DNA of 64,000 nt from assembly GCA_019925795.1 (NCBI GenBank), contig CM034313.1, positions 84,537,663 through 84,601,662 on the forward strand, written 5' to 3'. The stretch is from Dendrobium chrysotoxum (Eukaryota; Streptophyta; Magnoliopsida; Asparagales; Orchidaceae). This document shows, one piece after another, positions 1-12,523 of the stretch. Each line of letters opens with the position of its first letter. The stretch's first letter is position 1. The notes beneath the pieces are model-generated. The model was not told the DNA's origin, did no database searches, and was given only the letters and a program-made list of their open reading frames with translations. Both the position numbers and the translations under genes were made by a program.

Positions 1-1329
1 TTGTGGTCAACAACTCATATTGGCAAAGGTGATTTGTGACTTGGAAGAAGCAAGTGTGGCCTTGCTCTTTATTGTTGTCAAGAGTATCAATTTCTTTTAA
101 AATATGTAACCATATTATTGAAAAAAAATTAAATGTGCCTTATTTAAATTATGTTACTTCAGTCCCTAAGAAATATTTCAACCTTCAAGGATCCTTAATC
201 TTAAATTTTTTTTGCAAGACTTCTCTTGAATGATTCTTTTTTAGTTGACATCTTCTATTACAATAATATCAACCAAATATACTAATAGAGCTATATGTAC
301 CCTCTTTTTAGGATATTTTATGAAGACAATATGATACCTTGATTTATTTGTACTCCATTGTGAATGTAATTTGGATAGGAAGTGGATGCAATTTCAGCAA
401 AACTAGAGAACGGCACAAAATTTAGGAAGAAGAACACACAAGAATTCTTTTTTTTATTGAAATAACTAAGAAGAAAAATATAAGATACAGTTGGATCTTT
501 AATTGGAGAGGAAGATTGATGCAAGCAAAAATTTGGAGAAGAGCCCAAATTTTTGCTTACAAATATATCAACTCTTACATATTTTTGACATAAAACAAAG
601 ATAAGAAAATACTAGAAATTTAACAAAACTTCACCTTTATAATAAAAGACAGGACACTTACAAACTTTGACACAACACCTAAACACCTAAAGTTGCATTT
701 GCTTTTAGAAGAAAGATACATATGGAGTGGTACTTGTGGATAGAAGAAGGAGACTAGAAGTCCAGACGAAGTATAGCTCGCAAGCTATAGAGATGAGAAA
801 GGAGGGAGAGAAGGCATAGCTCGCAAGCTATCCTAAAGAAACCCGCAGGTTCTTACAGTTTTCCAAAAATCACATTATCACACTCTTTTTATTACACAAA
901 CATCTTATATTTATAGGCAAAAGAAGGAAGCCAAACAGCCCCCCAAAACTTACATTTAATCCTAATTAAAATAAGGAAATGGAAGGCCAAAAGACCCTCC
1001 AAACAGCAACTGAAAAGTCCCCCAAACAGCAGCCCACAATTTGGTACAGGAAACAAGGAGGCAACACCACAGGAAACCAGCCAACAAAGCCACGGGAAGC
1101 GAGCAGGTGAGGGACCCGAAGAGGCAACAAGGGGAAACCAGCCAGAAAAGCCATGAAAGCCAGCCATCAAAGCCACAGGAAAACCACCAGATGAGGGACT
1201 GAAGAGGCAACAAGGGGAAATTAGCCAGCATATTACGGGAAGAGCAAAAAGCCCAGAGAAAACCGAGGAGACAGCAAAGAGGAAGGGGAAGGAACCAAAA
1301 AGGCAAAGAGAGGAGGGGAAGAACTTGGA
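1..1329. other. Unassigned non-coding stretch
   Basis: I see no supportable exon here. The open frames are short and lack recognisable motifs. The octamer-rich phrase AGCTCGCAAGCTA occurs twice (about 773-789 and 816-830) and forms small inverted repeats. About 960-1330 holds imprecise repeats of an AGCCA/GGCAACAAGGGGAAA phrase that create proline/phenylalanine-rich shadow frames on the minus strand. It may be the inner part of the LTR-like relic that follows. Confidence 0.3.
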
Positions 1330-1860
1330 CAATACCTTTTTTGAGTTAAAAAGTAGACAACTTAGTAGATATTAATGAGCTGGAAAAGAAGAAATAATAA
1401 GCTGACAAGTAGAAAAACCCAAAATGTTTTGACCCCCCCTTTGCCTACATCAAAGATCCGGCTCTCCCAAATCCCTAGCCGACAGCTAGAGCCCTCACAA
1501 CCTAAGAAATTCTAATTTCAGCAAACTCAAAATATAATCCTGAAATCACCATATTGTTAGCCTTGAATAGGCTCCCCTAATTCCCTCCAAAATCAGCCCC
1601 ATTTCCCTAAATAATTCCCTCATATTTGAATTCAAATTAACTCTTTTCCTAATTAATTCCCTCCTAATTGTAATTAAAACTTTCCTAACTAATTCACCCT
1701 TCATTCCTCCACCTTTTCCCTAATAATTCCCTCTTAGATTTTGAATTCAAATTAGATCTCTTGATCTAAATAATTCCCTCTCAGTTTTGGTCTTTTATGG
1801 TAAGTAATTAATCCCTTTTGAGCCAACTCTCTCCTTGCTTGCCTCCCACAGTAGTGGAGC
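1330..1860 (-). repeat. LTR-like relic of a chromovirus, reverse orientation
   Basis: Read on the minus strand, this stretch repeats the layout of the LTRs of the Reina-like element at 17237: GAGGGAATT phrases, a GGAGGGAATTAGGG phrase, then GGCTCTAG followed by GGCTAGGGATTTGGGAGAG. No matching TG..CA ends or target duplication could be fixed, so the limits are approximate. It could also be an independent repeat that shares only low-complexity phrases. Confidence 0.35.
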
Positions 1861-2678
1861 CCATTGGCTCAGCTAGTCCATCAAATTTTTGTTGAGTCTT
1901 CCAAACCATGTTCTTATGATATTATTTTAAGCCGGATATTTCTTTCTTTAACCTGCATGCTTTAGAGCCATTAAAATCTTTGTCAAATCTAGGAGGTTTC
2001 ATATAACACCTCTTCTTATAAATTTCTATATTTGGAGACAATTTTTTTTTACATCAAACTGGACTGGATGCTTGTTGAAAATGGAAAAATATGGTAGTCA
2101 ATTTTGTACAATTCTCTTTTTTACCTCATGTATGATTGTGTTTTGATAATCCTTTGCATATGCTTGGGTGTATATTTTTGCTGCCAGTCCAGATTTCTAT
2201 CTTTCTAGGGTTACACCTATTTGCATTCCACTTGCTTTAAGTCAATAACTTCTCATGTTTTATTATTTTTCGTCCCTCATCTCCTTTCTAATGGCTTGTT
2301 CTTTGTTCTTTTCTTTAACTGATTATTATAGATTTTAAAGAATGTTAATGGGATTAATGTTGGAAAGAACTTTTTTGTGTTTAGTGAATAGTATATGAAG
2401 GAGACTTAAGTGAGAAATATGATGTCACAATGTTAGGTGCAACTTATGATTTTTTTGTCTTATGGCAATGTGCAAATCTAAGTTGGTATTTACATCAACA
2501 TGGATAGTATTATCATAAGTATAAGTAGAGGAAGATGTCAAATTCAATACTTGATTTGTACTTTTGGATATGTTTAGGCCTTGAGATTGGAGCTTCATTC
2601 TTGAGATTGGAGCTTCATCCTTGGATTAGTGAAATTTGGTCCAATCGTCTGTTCTTCATTGGGGATTTTTTTGAGGTA
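1861..2678. other. Unassigned non-coding stretch
   Basis: AT-rich sequence with no convincing open frame, splice-flanked exon or repeat. A short direct repeat (CTTGAGATTGGAGCTTCAT, about 2580-2620) lies just before the RTE insertion. Confidence 0.3.
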
Positions 2679-3470
2679 GTTTAAGGAATATTTTTGCTTG
2701 AAGGTAAACTAGAATTGTGGAGGTCAACCTTAGAGTCTAAAGGTTTTCGCTTGAGTAAATCTAAAACGGAATATATGGAGTGTAATTTTAGTAATAATAG
2801 ACCTAGTGAGGGGATTGTGACTTTGGGCGATCAAGTCATTAATAAGAGTACACGTTTTAGATATCTTGGATCTATTGTTCAGAGTGATGGTGAAATAGAT
2901 GGGGATATTATTAGCAGAATCCAAGTTGGATGGTTGAAGTGGAGGAATGCATCGGGCTTATTGTGTGATAGAAAAGTACCCCTCAAATTTAAGAGAAAAT
3001 TCTATAAGATGGTGGTGAGACCTGCAATGCTTTATGGTGCCGAATGTTGGCCAATAAAAGAGAAGCATAATTCTAAGTGTTGCAGAGATGAGGATGCTCA
3101 GGTGGATGAGTGGCTTTACCTTTACAGATAGGATACGAAATGAGCATATTCGTGAAAAGGTTGGAGTAGCTCCAGTGGAAGATAAGATTAGAGAGAGTCG
3201 CCTTAGATGGTTTGGTCACATAAAACAGCGGCCTCCCAATGACCCGGTTAGGAAAGTAGAGGTCTTATATTTGACTTATGTTAAGAAAGGTAGAGGTAGA
3301 CCTAAAAAGACTTGGTTAGAAAATATTAGAAATGATCTTTCTTTATTAGATTTAAACGAGAATTTGACTTTCAGGACACAATGGAGAAAAAGGATTCATG
3401 TAGCCGACCCCACGTAGTGGGATAAAGGCTTGATGTTGTTGTTGTTGTTGTTTGTTTAAGGAATATTTTT
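2679..3470 (+). mobile_element. 5'-truncated RTE-clade LINE with 17-bp target-site duplication
   Basis: The insertion is bounded by the direct repeat GTTTAAGGAATATTTTT at 2679-2695 and 3454-3470. Between them lies only the 3' end of an RTE LINE, starting within the reverse-transcriptase C-terminus and ending in the (TTG)n tail that marks plant RTE elements (3431-3453). The 5' truncation, simple 3' tail and variable-length duplication together are the signature of target-primed reverse transcription. The strand matches the PPR gene. Confidence 0.85.
2696..3417 (+). pseudogene. RTE LINE reverse transcriptase C-terminal fragment
   Basis: This is the C-terminal end of the RTE ORF2 protein (RT thumb and post-RT region). 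It opens with the KLELWRSTLESKGFRLS segment that follows the catalytic FADD box in the longer copy at 26338. It continues through SRLRWFGHIK and a GRGRPKKTW motif and ends with HVADPT just before the tail. A frame change near 3085-3125 splits it into two overlapping frames (2694-3131 and 3088-3417). No endonuclease or RT catalytic core is present, so it cannot encode an active enzyme. Confidence 0.85.
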
Positions 3471-4809
3471 TGTGGCAGGAAGGATGTTTTTTTTTTTGGG
3501 CAGTTCACGGTTATTTTATAAGCTCTTTTTTTCCCTGAATATTTTTAGGAGTAAAATCATGAAACATTGATGATTGACAATGAGAATATTGCCAAGATAA
3601 ACATTTTATTTTCTTCATTTATAGCATTCTCCGTCGAAAAACAAAAGTCATTTTCATGGTAAGAAAAAAATTTCTAGTAGTTGGGTGACAATATTTATAT
3701 CCCTTTTGGTGTTAATTGACCAATAAACACACATTTTAAAGCTTTGGATTAAATTTTCCTTTATTATGAGTGTGAACATGCACAAACTACTAACATTAAG
3801 GGAAATCTTCTAGGATTTGTTGAAATCCTGATGGAATTTGGATAAAGTCACCATATGGATTTTATACCCTAAAATTATAGGTGGAAGCCTTATTAAAAAT
3901 GCTGTTGTTGAGACGGCTTCTCCCCAATGTTTCTTAGAGATATTATTTTAAAATAATAGTTAATAAGATGTATATCTTTTTATTTATCCACTCGATTTTG
4001 TTAAGGCATATATCAACATAAGAGAATTCATGCATTCTTTTATGTCAAAGAAGAATAGTGTTTGCTTGAAAATTTTTTTTGGCATAATTAAATCTTACTT
4101 GTTTAGTAGGAACTCCAAATTGGGCGCATATTATTTTGTTAAAGATGAAAATATGCTACTTCATTAATATTGTTCTTTCATAAGAAATAACTAAATAGTT
4201 CTAGTGCAATCATTAAAAAATGACATGAAACATTTATCACTAGAGATGTTAAGAATATGAGCAGGCCTTCATATTGTAGTGCGTATTAAGGAAAAAAAAA
4301 CAAAGTATCTAATACTCCTTGATAGATAGGATGAACGATGATGGTTTTACTACATGTGTCACATTGGAATATACTAATATCTTAAATTTTAAAATAATAA
4401 AACAACATAATTTTAAGAATATCAATAGAAGGATGTCCAAGGCAGAGTTTTTTAAGCAAAACCTTGGTAAATTTGGAGGTGGAAGGTTTTGGCCACCAAG
4501 AAAGGGATAGTTGGTTTCCTTTGTCACTACTTTCTTAAGATGGTAGAGTCCAATATTCTCTTAAGTATATCCAATCATTCTCCTCATATCTCGATTTTGA
4601 AAAACACAATGAGAAGGGAAGAAAGGTATTTTGTAATTTGGGCTTGTGATGATTTTATGAATTGATATAAAATTGATTGATAAATTTGGAACATTTAAAA
4701 TTTTCTTTTGCGGAAAAAAATAAAATTAGATTTATTGTATATTAATCATTGGCTATCAACAATTATAAACAAGCCATTTGCGATAATGGTGTTTTTTAAG
4801 CAATGGCTA
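3471..4809. other. Unassigned non-coding stretch
   Basis: AT-rich sequence between two RTE fragments. I find no exon-like frame, paired LTRs, TIRs or tandem repeat that I can defend. Confidence 0.3.
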
Positions 4810-6702
4810 TCAATATCACTTAGTAGTTTTGGACTTTAAGATGAAGGATAGCAAAATAAAAAATAAAGTAAAATGTTATTCTAGCATTAGATGGGGCTTT
4901 TAAAGAATAGTAATAAAAAGATTTTTGAGAAGAAGATACTAGATCTTAAAATTTTGTCTGTGCATGAAGCAGCTAATGATAATGTGGGAAAAAGTAGCTA
5001 ATGATATTAAGAATGTTGCAAAATAAAGAGATAAGAGTAGCAAGGATTTAGTTCAAGTGAAGTGTATTAAGGATGAAGATCAAAAAGTGTTTTTTATTAG
5101 AAGTGGATATTCAACAACGGTGGATGAGATATTTTTCTAAACTTTTCCATGAAGATTATGAGAATGCGATTGACTTTAGCATCCTAAATGAAAATATTTT
5201 TTTTTTGTTTTTGTCGGTGTATTAGTAAAACCAAAGTTAGAGAGGCTTTAAATAAATGAAATGTGGAAAAGCTGTTGGACCTGATGATATTCCAATAAAG
5301 GTGTAGAAATGCTTAGGAGATGAAGGAATTTCTTGGCTTACTAATCTTTTTAATATTATTTTGAAGACTAAAAAGATGCCAAATGAGTGTGTTGATTCCT
5401 ATTTTTAAGAATAAAGGCGATGCACAAGATTGTGCGAATTATAGAGGAATTTAGTTAATGTGTCATACTTTAAAGCTATGGGAGAGAGTTATGGAGCATA
5501 GGTTGCGACTTGATACTAATTTTTCTCAAAATCAATTTGGATTCATGCCGGGTAGGTCTACTATGGAAGCTATACATTTATAAGGTTTGATGGAGAAATA
5601 TAGAGAGAATAAGAAGGTTCTACATTTCATATTTATTGATTTAGAGAAAGCATATGATAAAGTTCCAAGAGAAGTACTATGGAGAGTTCTAGAAAAGAAA
5701 GGGGTTAATAATCCTTATATTCAAGTCATTAAGGGTATGTATGCCGGAGCTGTTACTTGTGTTCAAACACAAGGTGGTTTGACCAAGTATTTTCCTATTT
5801 TAGTTGGATTACATCAAGGATCAACCTTAAGCTCAAATCTTTTTTGCTTTAGTTATGGATGTTCTCACTAGACATTTGCAAGAGGTTGTACCCTAGTGTA
5901 TGCTTTTTGCTGATGATATTCTTCTTGTTCATAAGACTAAAGAGGGAGTTGAAGGTAAACTTGAATTTAGGAGGTCAACTTTAGAGTCTAATAGCTTTCG
6001 TTTGAGTAGTTCTAAAATTGAAAATATGGAGTGTAATTTTAGAAATAATAGATCTAGTGGGGGATTGTGACTTTGGGTGATGAAGTCATTAATAAGAGTA
6101 CACGCTTTTGATATATTGGATCTATTGTTTAGAGCGATGGTGAATTAGATGGGGATATTATTAGTAGAATTCAAGTTGGATGGTTGAAGTGGAGGAATGC
6201 ATCGGGCTTATTGTGTGATAGAAAAGTCCGCCTTAAATTTAAGGGAAAATTCTATAAGATGGTGGTTAGACCTGCAATGCTTTATGGTACAGAATGTTGG
6301 CCATTAAAAGAGAAGCATAATATTAAGTTAAGTGTTGCATTGCAAAGATGAGGATGCTCAGGTAGATGAGTGGCTTTACTCTTAGAGATACGATACAAAA
6401 TGAGCATATATGTGAAAAGGTTGGAGTAGCTCCATTGGAAGATAAGATTAGAGAGAGTCGTATTAGATGGTTTGGTCACATAAAACGTTGGCCTTCTAAT
6501 GACCCGATCAGGAAAGTATATGTATTAGATTTGACTTATGTTAAGAAAGGTAGAGGGAGACCTAAAAAGACTTAGAAAATATTAGAAATAACCTTTCTTC
6601 ATTAAATTTAAATGAGAATTTAACTCTTACCAAGACACAATGGAGAAAAAAAGATTCATGTAGCCGACCCCAGATAAAGGCTTGGTGTTGTTGTTGCTGT
6701 GG
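4810..6702 (+). pseudogene. Degenerate RTE-clade LINE ORF2 copy
   Basis: The sequence parallels the RTE copy at 26338-28725, from the end of the endonuclease region (about 4827) to the terminal (TTG)n-like tail (about 6680-6702). Recognisable blocks are GKAVGPDDIP, NQFGFMPGRSTMEAIHL and DLEKAYDKVPREVLWRVL (about 5640-5690). They are followed by the MLFADDILLVH block with the catalytic FADD (about 5900-5930), then SRIRWFGHIKRWP and KKGRGRPKKT. About 270 bp present in the other copy (26746-27020) is missing near 5010. Many stops and frameshifts make it non-functional. I could not find a target-site duplication, so the 5' limit is uncertain by tens of bases. Confidence 0.8.
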
Positions 6703-7883
6703 TTATATGTTTTGAATTTGATTGGACTATTGAGTCATATAATTAGTAGCTTCTTTATCTATGATCCAAGAGTTATTGAGGGTGAAATTAGAGGCACTAG
6801 AAGCATAAGATAAATGGTTCTTACTAGATTGATTTAAAAAGCACTATACTTTGAGGTAAAAGAGTGGAAATGGTCTTCAAGTTTGTCAATTTCTTCTTTC
6901 TTAAGGCTTCCATTTGCAGGGGACTTGGGTTTATCATGAGAGAGTCCATTATCATCAGTAAGGTTGGCTTGATTTTGTCAGCAAATCCTCTATTTTGACT
7001 ATGCCATTTGTTTTCCCATGAAGCTTGCAATTCTCTCTCATATCATGTCTTCTTGCAACGTGTTTTCCATATTCCTTGACGCTTGAATAAATTGGTATTC
7101 TTCAATTTATTGCTTTCTGTCAGATTTCCCTCTTTACCCTCACCATCTTTGAACTTTATAGTAATTATGACTCTGGCATGTATGCCCAAGGAGTCAAGCA
7201 TCACGCTTCTCTTGTTTTCCTCCAGATTAATTAAGGCAAAATTTTCAACGAGAGATGATAATGTCTCTTTTCCCAACAATTGCATTCAAATATGATCAAA
7301 ATAAGTATAAAGATTGCCATGAATTCAAACAATCTCACTCTTTACAAACTTCTTTAGTATGATGGCATTATAACTTCACTTCATCTTGATCTTTTGATGG
7401 AGATCTAGTTCAGGCCAAAAAAAATTTATTCGATTATTTTAGTTTGTGATAGAATGAGTATCTTGTTTTGTTGTTGATATACTCATATTTATTTTTTATA
7501 CACTAGAGCATCATTTTGCATCTTTAATATGTTTTATGACTTGCTTCCTGCTGTAATGAAGTTTGCCATTGATTTATGATTGTCTAGAATTCTATACCAA
7601 TGATATGATCATCGATTCTTCTTTATCTCAAGTATTGAAATTTGGTTCTTCTAGATCTGTCCCTATTTTAGTATGGTGACTTAGCTTTTCTATCTCCTTT
7701 ATAATATCTTCATAAATTGTGACCATTGGAGATAATTTCTTTGATTTGATGGAAATGAATAGTTAATATTTTGAAGCTCTTCATTTGATGAATGTTGGAT
7801 AGATTCAATGATGATTCATGAACTATGCAATTGATTCATAATTTTTTTGGCATTTAAGGAAGAGAAAGCAAATAGAAAAGCCA
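6703..7883. other. Unassigned stretch with minus-strand coding-like remnant
   Basis: On the minus strand two adjacent frames (7285-7043 and 7030-6824) look protein-like, being rich in charged residues with few low-complexity runs. They match no family I can name. They may belong to a decayed element interrupted by the RTE insertion at 7896-8187, because further minus-strand fragments occur at about 9337-8813. No LTR or TIR pair was found. Confidence 0.25.
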
Positions 7884-8199
7884 GATTTTAACAAACAACA
7901 GCAACAAACAATAACGGCATCATCAAGCCTCTATCCCACTATGTGGGGTCGGCTACATGAATCATTTTTCTCCATTGTGTCCTGTTAAGAGTCAAATTCT
8001 CATTTAAATCTAATAAAGAAAGGCCATTTCTAATATTTTCTAACCAAGTCTTTTTATGTCTACCTCTATCTTTCTTAACATAAGTCAAATCTAATACATC
8101 AACTCTCCTAATCAGGTTATCGGAAGGCCGCCGTTTTATGTGGTCAAACCATCTAAGGCGACTCTCTATAATCTTTATCTCCCACTGGATTTTTACAAA
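7884..8199 (-). mobile_element. Short 5'-truncated RTE LINE insertion, minus strand
   Basis: The reverse complement carries the last ~290 bp of the RTE family: SRLRWFDHIKRRPSD, then KTWLENIRNGLSLLDLNENLT and HVADPT, then a TTG-rich tail reading outward at about 7896-7920. It is flanked by GATTTTAACAAA (7884-7895) and GATTTTTACAAA (8188-8199), a 12-bp target duplication with one mismatch. This is the only RTE copy in the window on the minus strand. Confidence 0.7.
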
Positions 8200-10138
8200 G
8201 ATTGATAAAAAGTCCCATAGAAGATCCCTAGATCTTGGTTCTAGGTCAATAATGAAGATTGAAATATATACTGAAAAATAGAGGTTGATTATCAAGATCA
8301 AGGGCAACTGAAAAATAGAGAAAAAAAAAGGTTGTTGTTCTTAGCATACAGAGAGACATTAGAAAGAATTCTGCTGATATAGCAGGAAGGTACTAGAAAA
8401 GTCTTGGTAAAGTAGGAAGCCAACAAACTGCAAAATTCAAGTGAATGGAGAAATCAATAGTAACAACTCGACAGAGGTAATGAATAAATAAAAAGAAAAA
8501 CAACAATAATACAACATAATAGACAATAAAATCTGCTTTGATATCATTATGAAAAGAAAACGAAAGTGGAACAAAATATGTAGAATGTAGGAATAGATTC
8601 CTTTTCTGTTTTCTTCTCATATATCCAAACAGCCCTTCTATCATTATTTATTTGAGGAGGAAACTATAAGAAATAAAATGCAATGCTCCTAATCAAATAT
8701 TAAGAAAGACATAAATAATCATACGCTAATATACATTCTTGATTTTGTAAAGGAAACTATTTATACATCATATTTAAAATTTTTCACACATGGGAATTCC
8801 ACACATGAAAACCTAGATCTCTTTGGATTGCCATTGTGGATCTATTGGTTTATCATATTGGATTACCGTGGATCCTTGGATTGGCGCTGGCTTCCAAGTA
8901 AATGATTCTTCAAGATCAAGGAGAGGCATGATAGCAAAGCAAGGATTATGTTGAATGGGTATAACAAGTTTATTTTTTGCTGATAAATTAAAGTATTGCA
9001 ATGCTTCAATTGATCCCTATGGTTGATTAAGAGGAGGCGTGCATAGAGTTGATCCACTCAAGTTATTCATCGATTACTTACTCTTAAAATGAGAGATTAT
9101 TGATTTATGAAGCCAATGTTCCCCCATTGAATCTTCAAATAAAAATTTATTTAAATGAAAATTGGTTCTGATTTGTTTGCAAATTACACCAATATTTATT
9201 ACAACATTTAGCCAAATCTCACTTAAGGTTTTTTTTCCTATAGATATTGATATTAAGGGGTTTGATTTCTTACAAATCTGCTTCATCCAATGCTTTAAAA
9301 TTTGACTGTTGATGGTAGAGAGATCTTGGTTTTTCATGGGTGTGGCTAAAGGATCCCTGAGTTCTTTCCAAGTTGTTGACTGCTGTAAATGGTGGTCTTA
9401 GGCGTGGGAACATAATGCATTCATGGATGGGTGGTGAATAGTTAGGGTTTTGAGTGATATCTCATTTTTTGCGGAATTTTGGAGATCTAGAAGATAGAAT
9501 TTGGTAAGCTTTCTCTTGAAAACCTGTAGATCTCAATGAGATGATGGCAATTGACTACTCATATGTAAAAAATAGATATAACATGGTTATTTATGAACAA
9601 AATACCAAAACATGATATGCATGAAATTGAGTTTGCTTTGGCATCAAAATTGGTTAAGATTGGGGTGATTGGAATTTGATGAGATTTGGGAGGATTGATC
9701 AGCTGATGCTTTTATGCTTTCTGCTTCCATTTGTTACTTATCATACTCAGACTCTCTAACAATGATACTATCATTTGTTACATATAATCTAAGATTCTTG
9801 CGAACTAGTCCTAAAAAATGCTCCTGCAGTAGGCTCTCCTTTGCTAACATTTTTTACATCCATGATTTTTATGCGTCCTCAGTATTTCTGACCTCTAGCA
9901 TTATTTTCAAATTTACATTTATAGATCATCTCATTGCTGTCTAATTTGAATTTATTATTTCCAAGGCATTCATGGCAATAACTTTCTTTTATCCTGATAA
10001 TAAATCACTTTAACCTTTTATTTATTAAATCACTCCTCTCTAAGCCAAATGCTAACTTCTGTCAGTTGATATTTAATCAGTCTTCCAGCTTAACCTCTGT
10101 ATGACATTTCTTTTCACTTCAAATCTTCTCATACTCAG
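8200..10138. other. Unassigned stretch upstream of the first visible PPR exon
   Basis: Likely intron or 5' sequence of the PPR gene. Minus-strand frames at 9337-9074 and 9057-8863 look like parts of one decayed reading frame of unknown family. The 3' end (10081-10138) is pyrimidine-rich and ends in CAG, a good splice acceptor for the exon that follows. I found no convincing earlier PPR exon. Confidence 0.3.
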
Positions 10139-10220
10139 ATACATCTATACAACCGCCCTTGATGTACTTGGAAAGGCAAAGAGGCCTATGGAGGCGCTGA
10201 ACATATTTTATGCCATGCGG
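10139..10220 (+). CDS. DG1: PPR protein exon A (first visible)
   Basis: The acceptor is CTCATACTCAG just before 10139 and the donor is GCGG|GTAATG at 10221. The frame starts with the third base of a split codon and reads YIYTTALDVLGKAKRPMEAL then NIFYAMR, a typical PPR helix pair (hydrophobic A helix, EAL.IF.AM B helix). It ends in phase 0 and joins exon B across a 93-bp intron. An upstream exon must exist because there is no start codon here. Confidence 0.8.
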
Positions 10221-10313
10221 GTAATGAATTTCATCATCATTGGTCAATGCTTGGTTTAGTTGTAAGTTTTTCTTTTCCAATTATTTTATTAATTAGATTT
10301 CAATCATATGCAG

Positions 10314-10505
10314 CAACAATTATCTTCCTATCCTGACCTTGCAGCATATCATTGTATTGCTGTCACTCTCGGGCAAGCTGGTCTTATGAAGGAACTATTT
10401 GATGTCATTGATTGCATGAGAGCTGCACCTGAGAAGAAGTTTGACTTGGGTCCGCTACAAAAGTGGGATCCTCGTCTTCAACCAGATCTTGTTGTGTACA
10501 ATGCG
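10314..10505 (+). CDS. DG1: PPR protein exon B
   Basis: The acceptor is CATATGCAG (ending 10313) and the donor is AATGCG|GTGACC at 10506. This exon has 64 whole codons. It reads from QQLSSYPDLAAYHCIAVTLG through GLMKELFDVIDCMR to PDLVVYNA. The PDxxxY pattern marking the start of a PPR motif occurs twice (PDLAAY, PDLVVY), so the exon covers one long repeat and the beginning of the next. An in-frame ATG at 10308 lies in the intron's acceptor region and is not a likely start. Confidence 0.85.
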
Positions 10506-10632
10506 GTGACCAGCCTAGCTCAAATAATAAATTTGTTTGAAGTTTTGTTGTAGATTTTATACATTTAGCCATGAAAGTTATCTTTAAAATTACTTTCCAG
10601 CAAGTAATGCCAGAGTATCTCTTACAATGCAG

Positions 10633-10746
10633 GTTTTAAATGCTTGCGTTCAACAAAAGCAATGGGAAGGGGCATTTTGGGTTTTGCAAGAATTAAAAGT
10701 GCAGGGTATCAGACCTTCAAGTACAACTTACGGCCTCATCATGGAG
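10633..10746 (+). CDS. DG1: PPR protein exon C
   Basis: The acceptor is CAATGCAG (ending 10632) and the donor is ATGGAG|GTAATT at 10747. The 38 codons finish the repeat begun in exon B: VLNACVQQKQWEGAFWVLQE, then a KVQGIRPSSTTYGLIME segment that opens the next repeat. The 18.7-kb intron that follows interrupts that repeat and holds four transposon insertions, one of them nested. Confidence 0.85.
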
Positions 10747-12523
10747 GTAATTCAGTTTGTACAGATTTCTCTCCTTCTATTTCATTGTTTAATACTTTAA
10801 TAATACTACTATTTGATGATTGAATTACATCTTTTATTGAATATTAATATGATCATTTGTGGAAACCTCTTTGACAAACTTGTTTAGTTAACCATAGACT
10901 GTTTTGGTCGGTTAATGAATTTCCAATCACTCTAATCAAGTTTGCTCTAAGCTTCGTCTGCTGATGTTTTATGCTTATTACTTTGCATGACATCAAGTTT
11001 AACTGGGTGACTTAATATTCTGCACAAACGTCTCCCGTAATTTTTTTTTGTGTGGTTATAGCAATGAATTTCATTAAGGCTGTATTGGAGAGAATCAATT
11101 ACAATGTTAATTCTATGGGTTTAACTTGTTCAAATGTCAGAAAATTACAAAGGATTTGAAAATAGCTAAAGGTTTCTTTCACCAAATCGTTTTGAAGAAT
11201 AGCCCGGGCAACATTTCTATGCATATAACACCTTTTCTGCCACGCGTGCTCAGTTGTTTGTGAAAATTTTGGCAGCATAATGGCTGAACTGAATGACATT
11301 TTTTATTAGACATTCATCCGAAAACATTTATAGGAGTTATAACCATATTTATCACAATTATATATCTACCACACAAATATTCAGAGCAACTAAATCCAAT
11401 TAATAACCATACCGTTGAGCCACCAAGATATAAATAAGATCTAGCTATTTGCACACATTCATTTTAGAAGGTTCTATGTCACAGGATTACATTTGCTTTA
11501 GCAACTCATAACTTAATGACGACAGATAAGAATCCAAACGTTAACTTCATTGTTTATATAGTTCGCATAATCTTCTTTTCTTGGCTCTCTTGACTTTCAG
11601 TACACCATGACCTACTCAAGAAATATCTACATTTATAGGGGTAAGTTTGCGACTCAGTAGGCGGCTGTCATAATATAACAATTATGATACTAAACAATAG
11701 AGATATGCATACCGATGTATATATATACACGCACATACAATAATTGCGTGAAAGTAGATGGAAACATTTGATCGCAAGTGTGTTAAAACAAAAGGTAAGC
11801 AGAAAAATCAAGACAGCTCAATTCAGGTAATTCGAAGTGCCTATGTTAGAGTATATCACAAACAGATCTTTAACAAATATTAAAATTTCAGAGTTAAGAG
11901 ATTTATTGTCTTATTTAAGTAAGTTTGTTGCAGAATTCAAATAGTCATATGCAAGTTGTCATATTTAGATAAATTGGATGAGAGCATTTTTTCAAAATTT
12001 GAATTTTCTAAGTTAAGAGCAATTAATCATTTTATTTAAAAAACTAATTGATGAATTTAAATATTTCAAAATCAGTATGGGATTTAATCCTTAGACTTTT
12101 GGAAGTCCATAGAATATCTCAAATTAATTTCAAATATTTTTGAATTAAATAGACTTATTTAGCAATTTTATATAATTTTCCGAAATTGAACATCCTAAAA
12201 AATGAAAGATTCCCATAACTATAAGCTATATTTGTCATTTCCTTAGCAAAGGCATGAAATGTAGCTTGTAATAAGATGAACAAATGTATGGATATTTGAT
12301 TTAGAAGACCCAACGGCTATAAATAACTTATGATTTGATATAGGTGGAAGTGTAACTTGTACGGATTGAAACAAGTGTGTAGCCATTTGATTTAAATCAA
12401 ATAGACCATAAACAACCTATGGTTTGATATAGGTGGAAAGATGGCTCCAATATGAATGCTAGTTGATGCATTAGGGTTTATCAGACTCGAATTTAATAAC
12501 TCGATATTTCATTATCTTCTTAC
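10747..12523. other. Start of the 18.7-kb intron, unassigned
   Basis: AT-rich intron sequence. A block at about 11040-11700 (GCAATGAATTTCATTAAGGC and onward) looks like a decayed mobile sequence, but no ends could be paired. At 12270-12450 a phrase around ATGGTTTGATATAGGTGGAA occurs twice, about 95 bp apart. No exon-like frame was found. Confidence 0.3.

Noticed and set aside
892..1332. 146-residue minus-strand protein rich in Phe, Pro and Leu
   Set aside because: All three overlapping minus-strand frames look alike because of internal repeats; no transmembrane-protein homology could be argued.
6703..9400. Endogenous pararetrovirus
   Set aside because: No recognisable movement-protein, coat or RT motif; composition alone is not enough.
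10308..10553. ATG 10308 as the PPR gene start
   Set aside because: It lies just before a splice acceptor, and an in-frame PPR exon with good borders precedes it.
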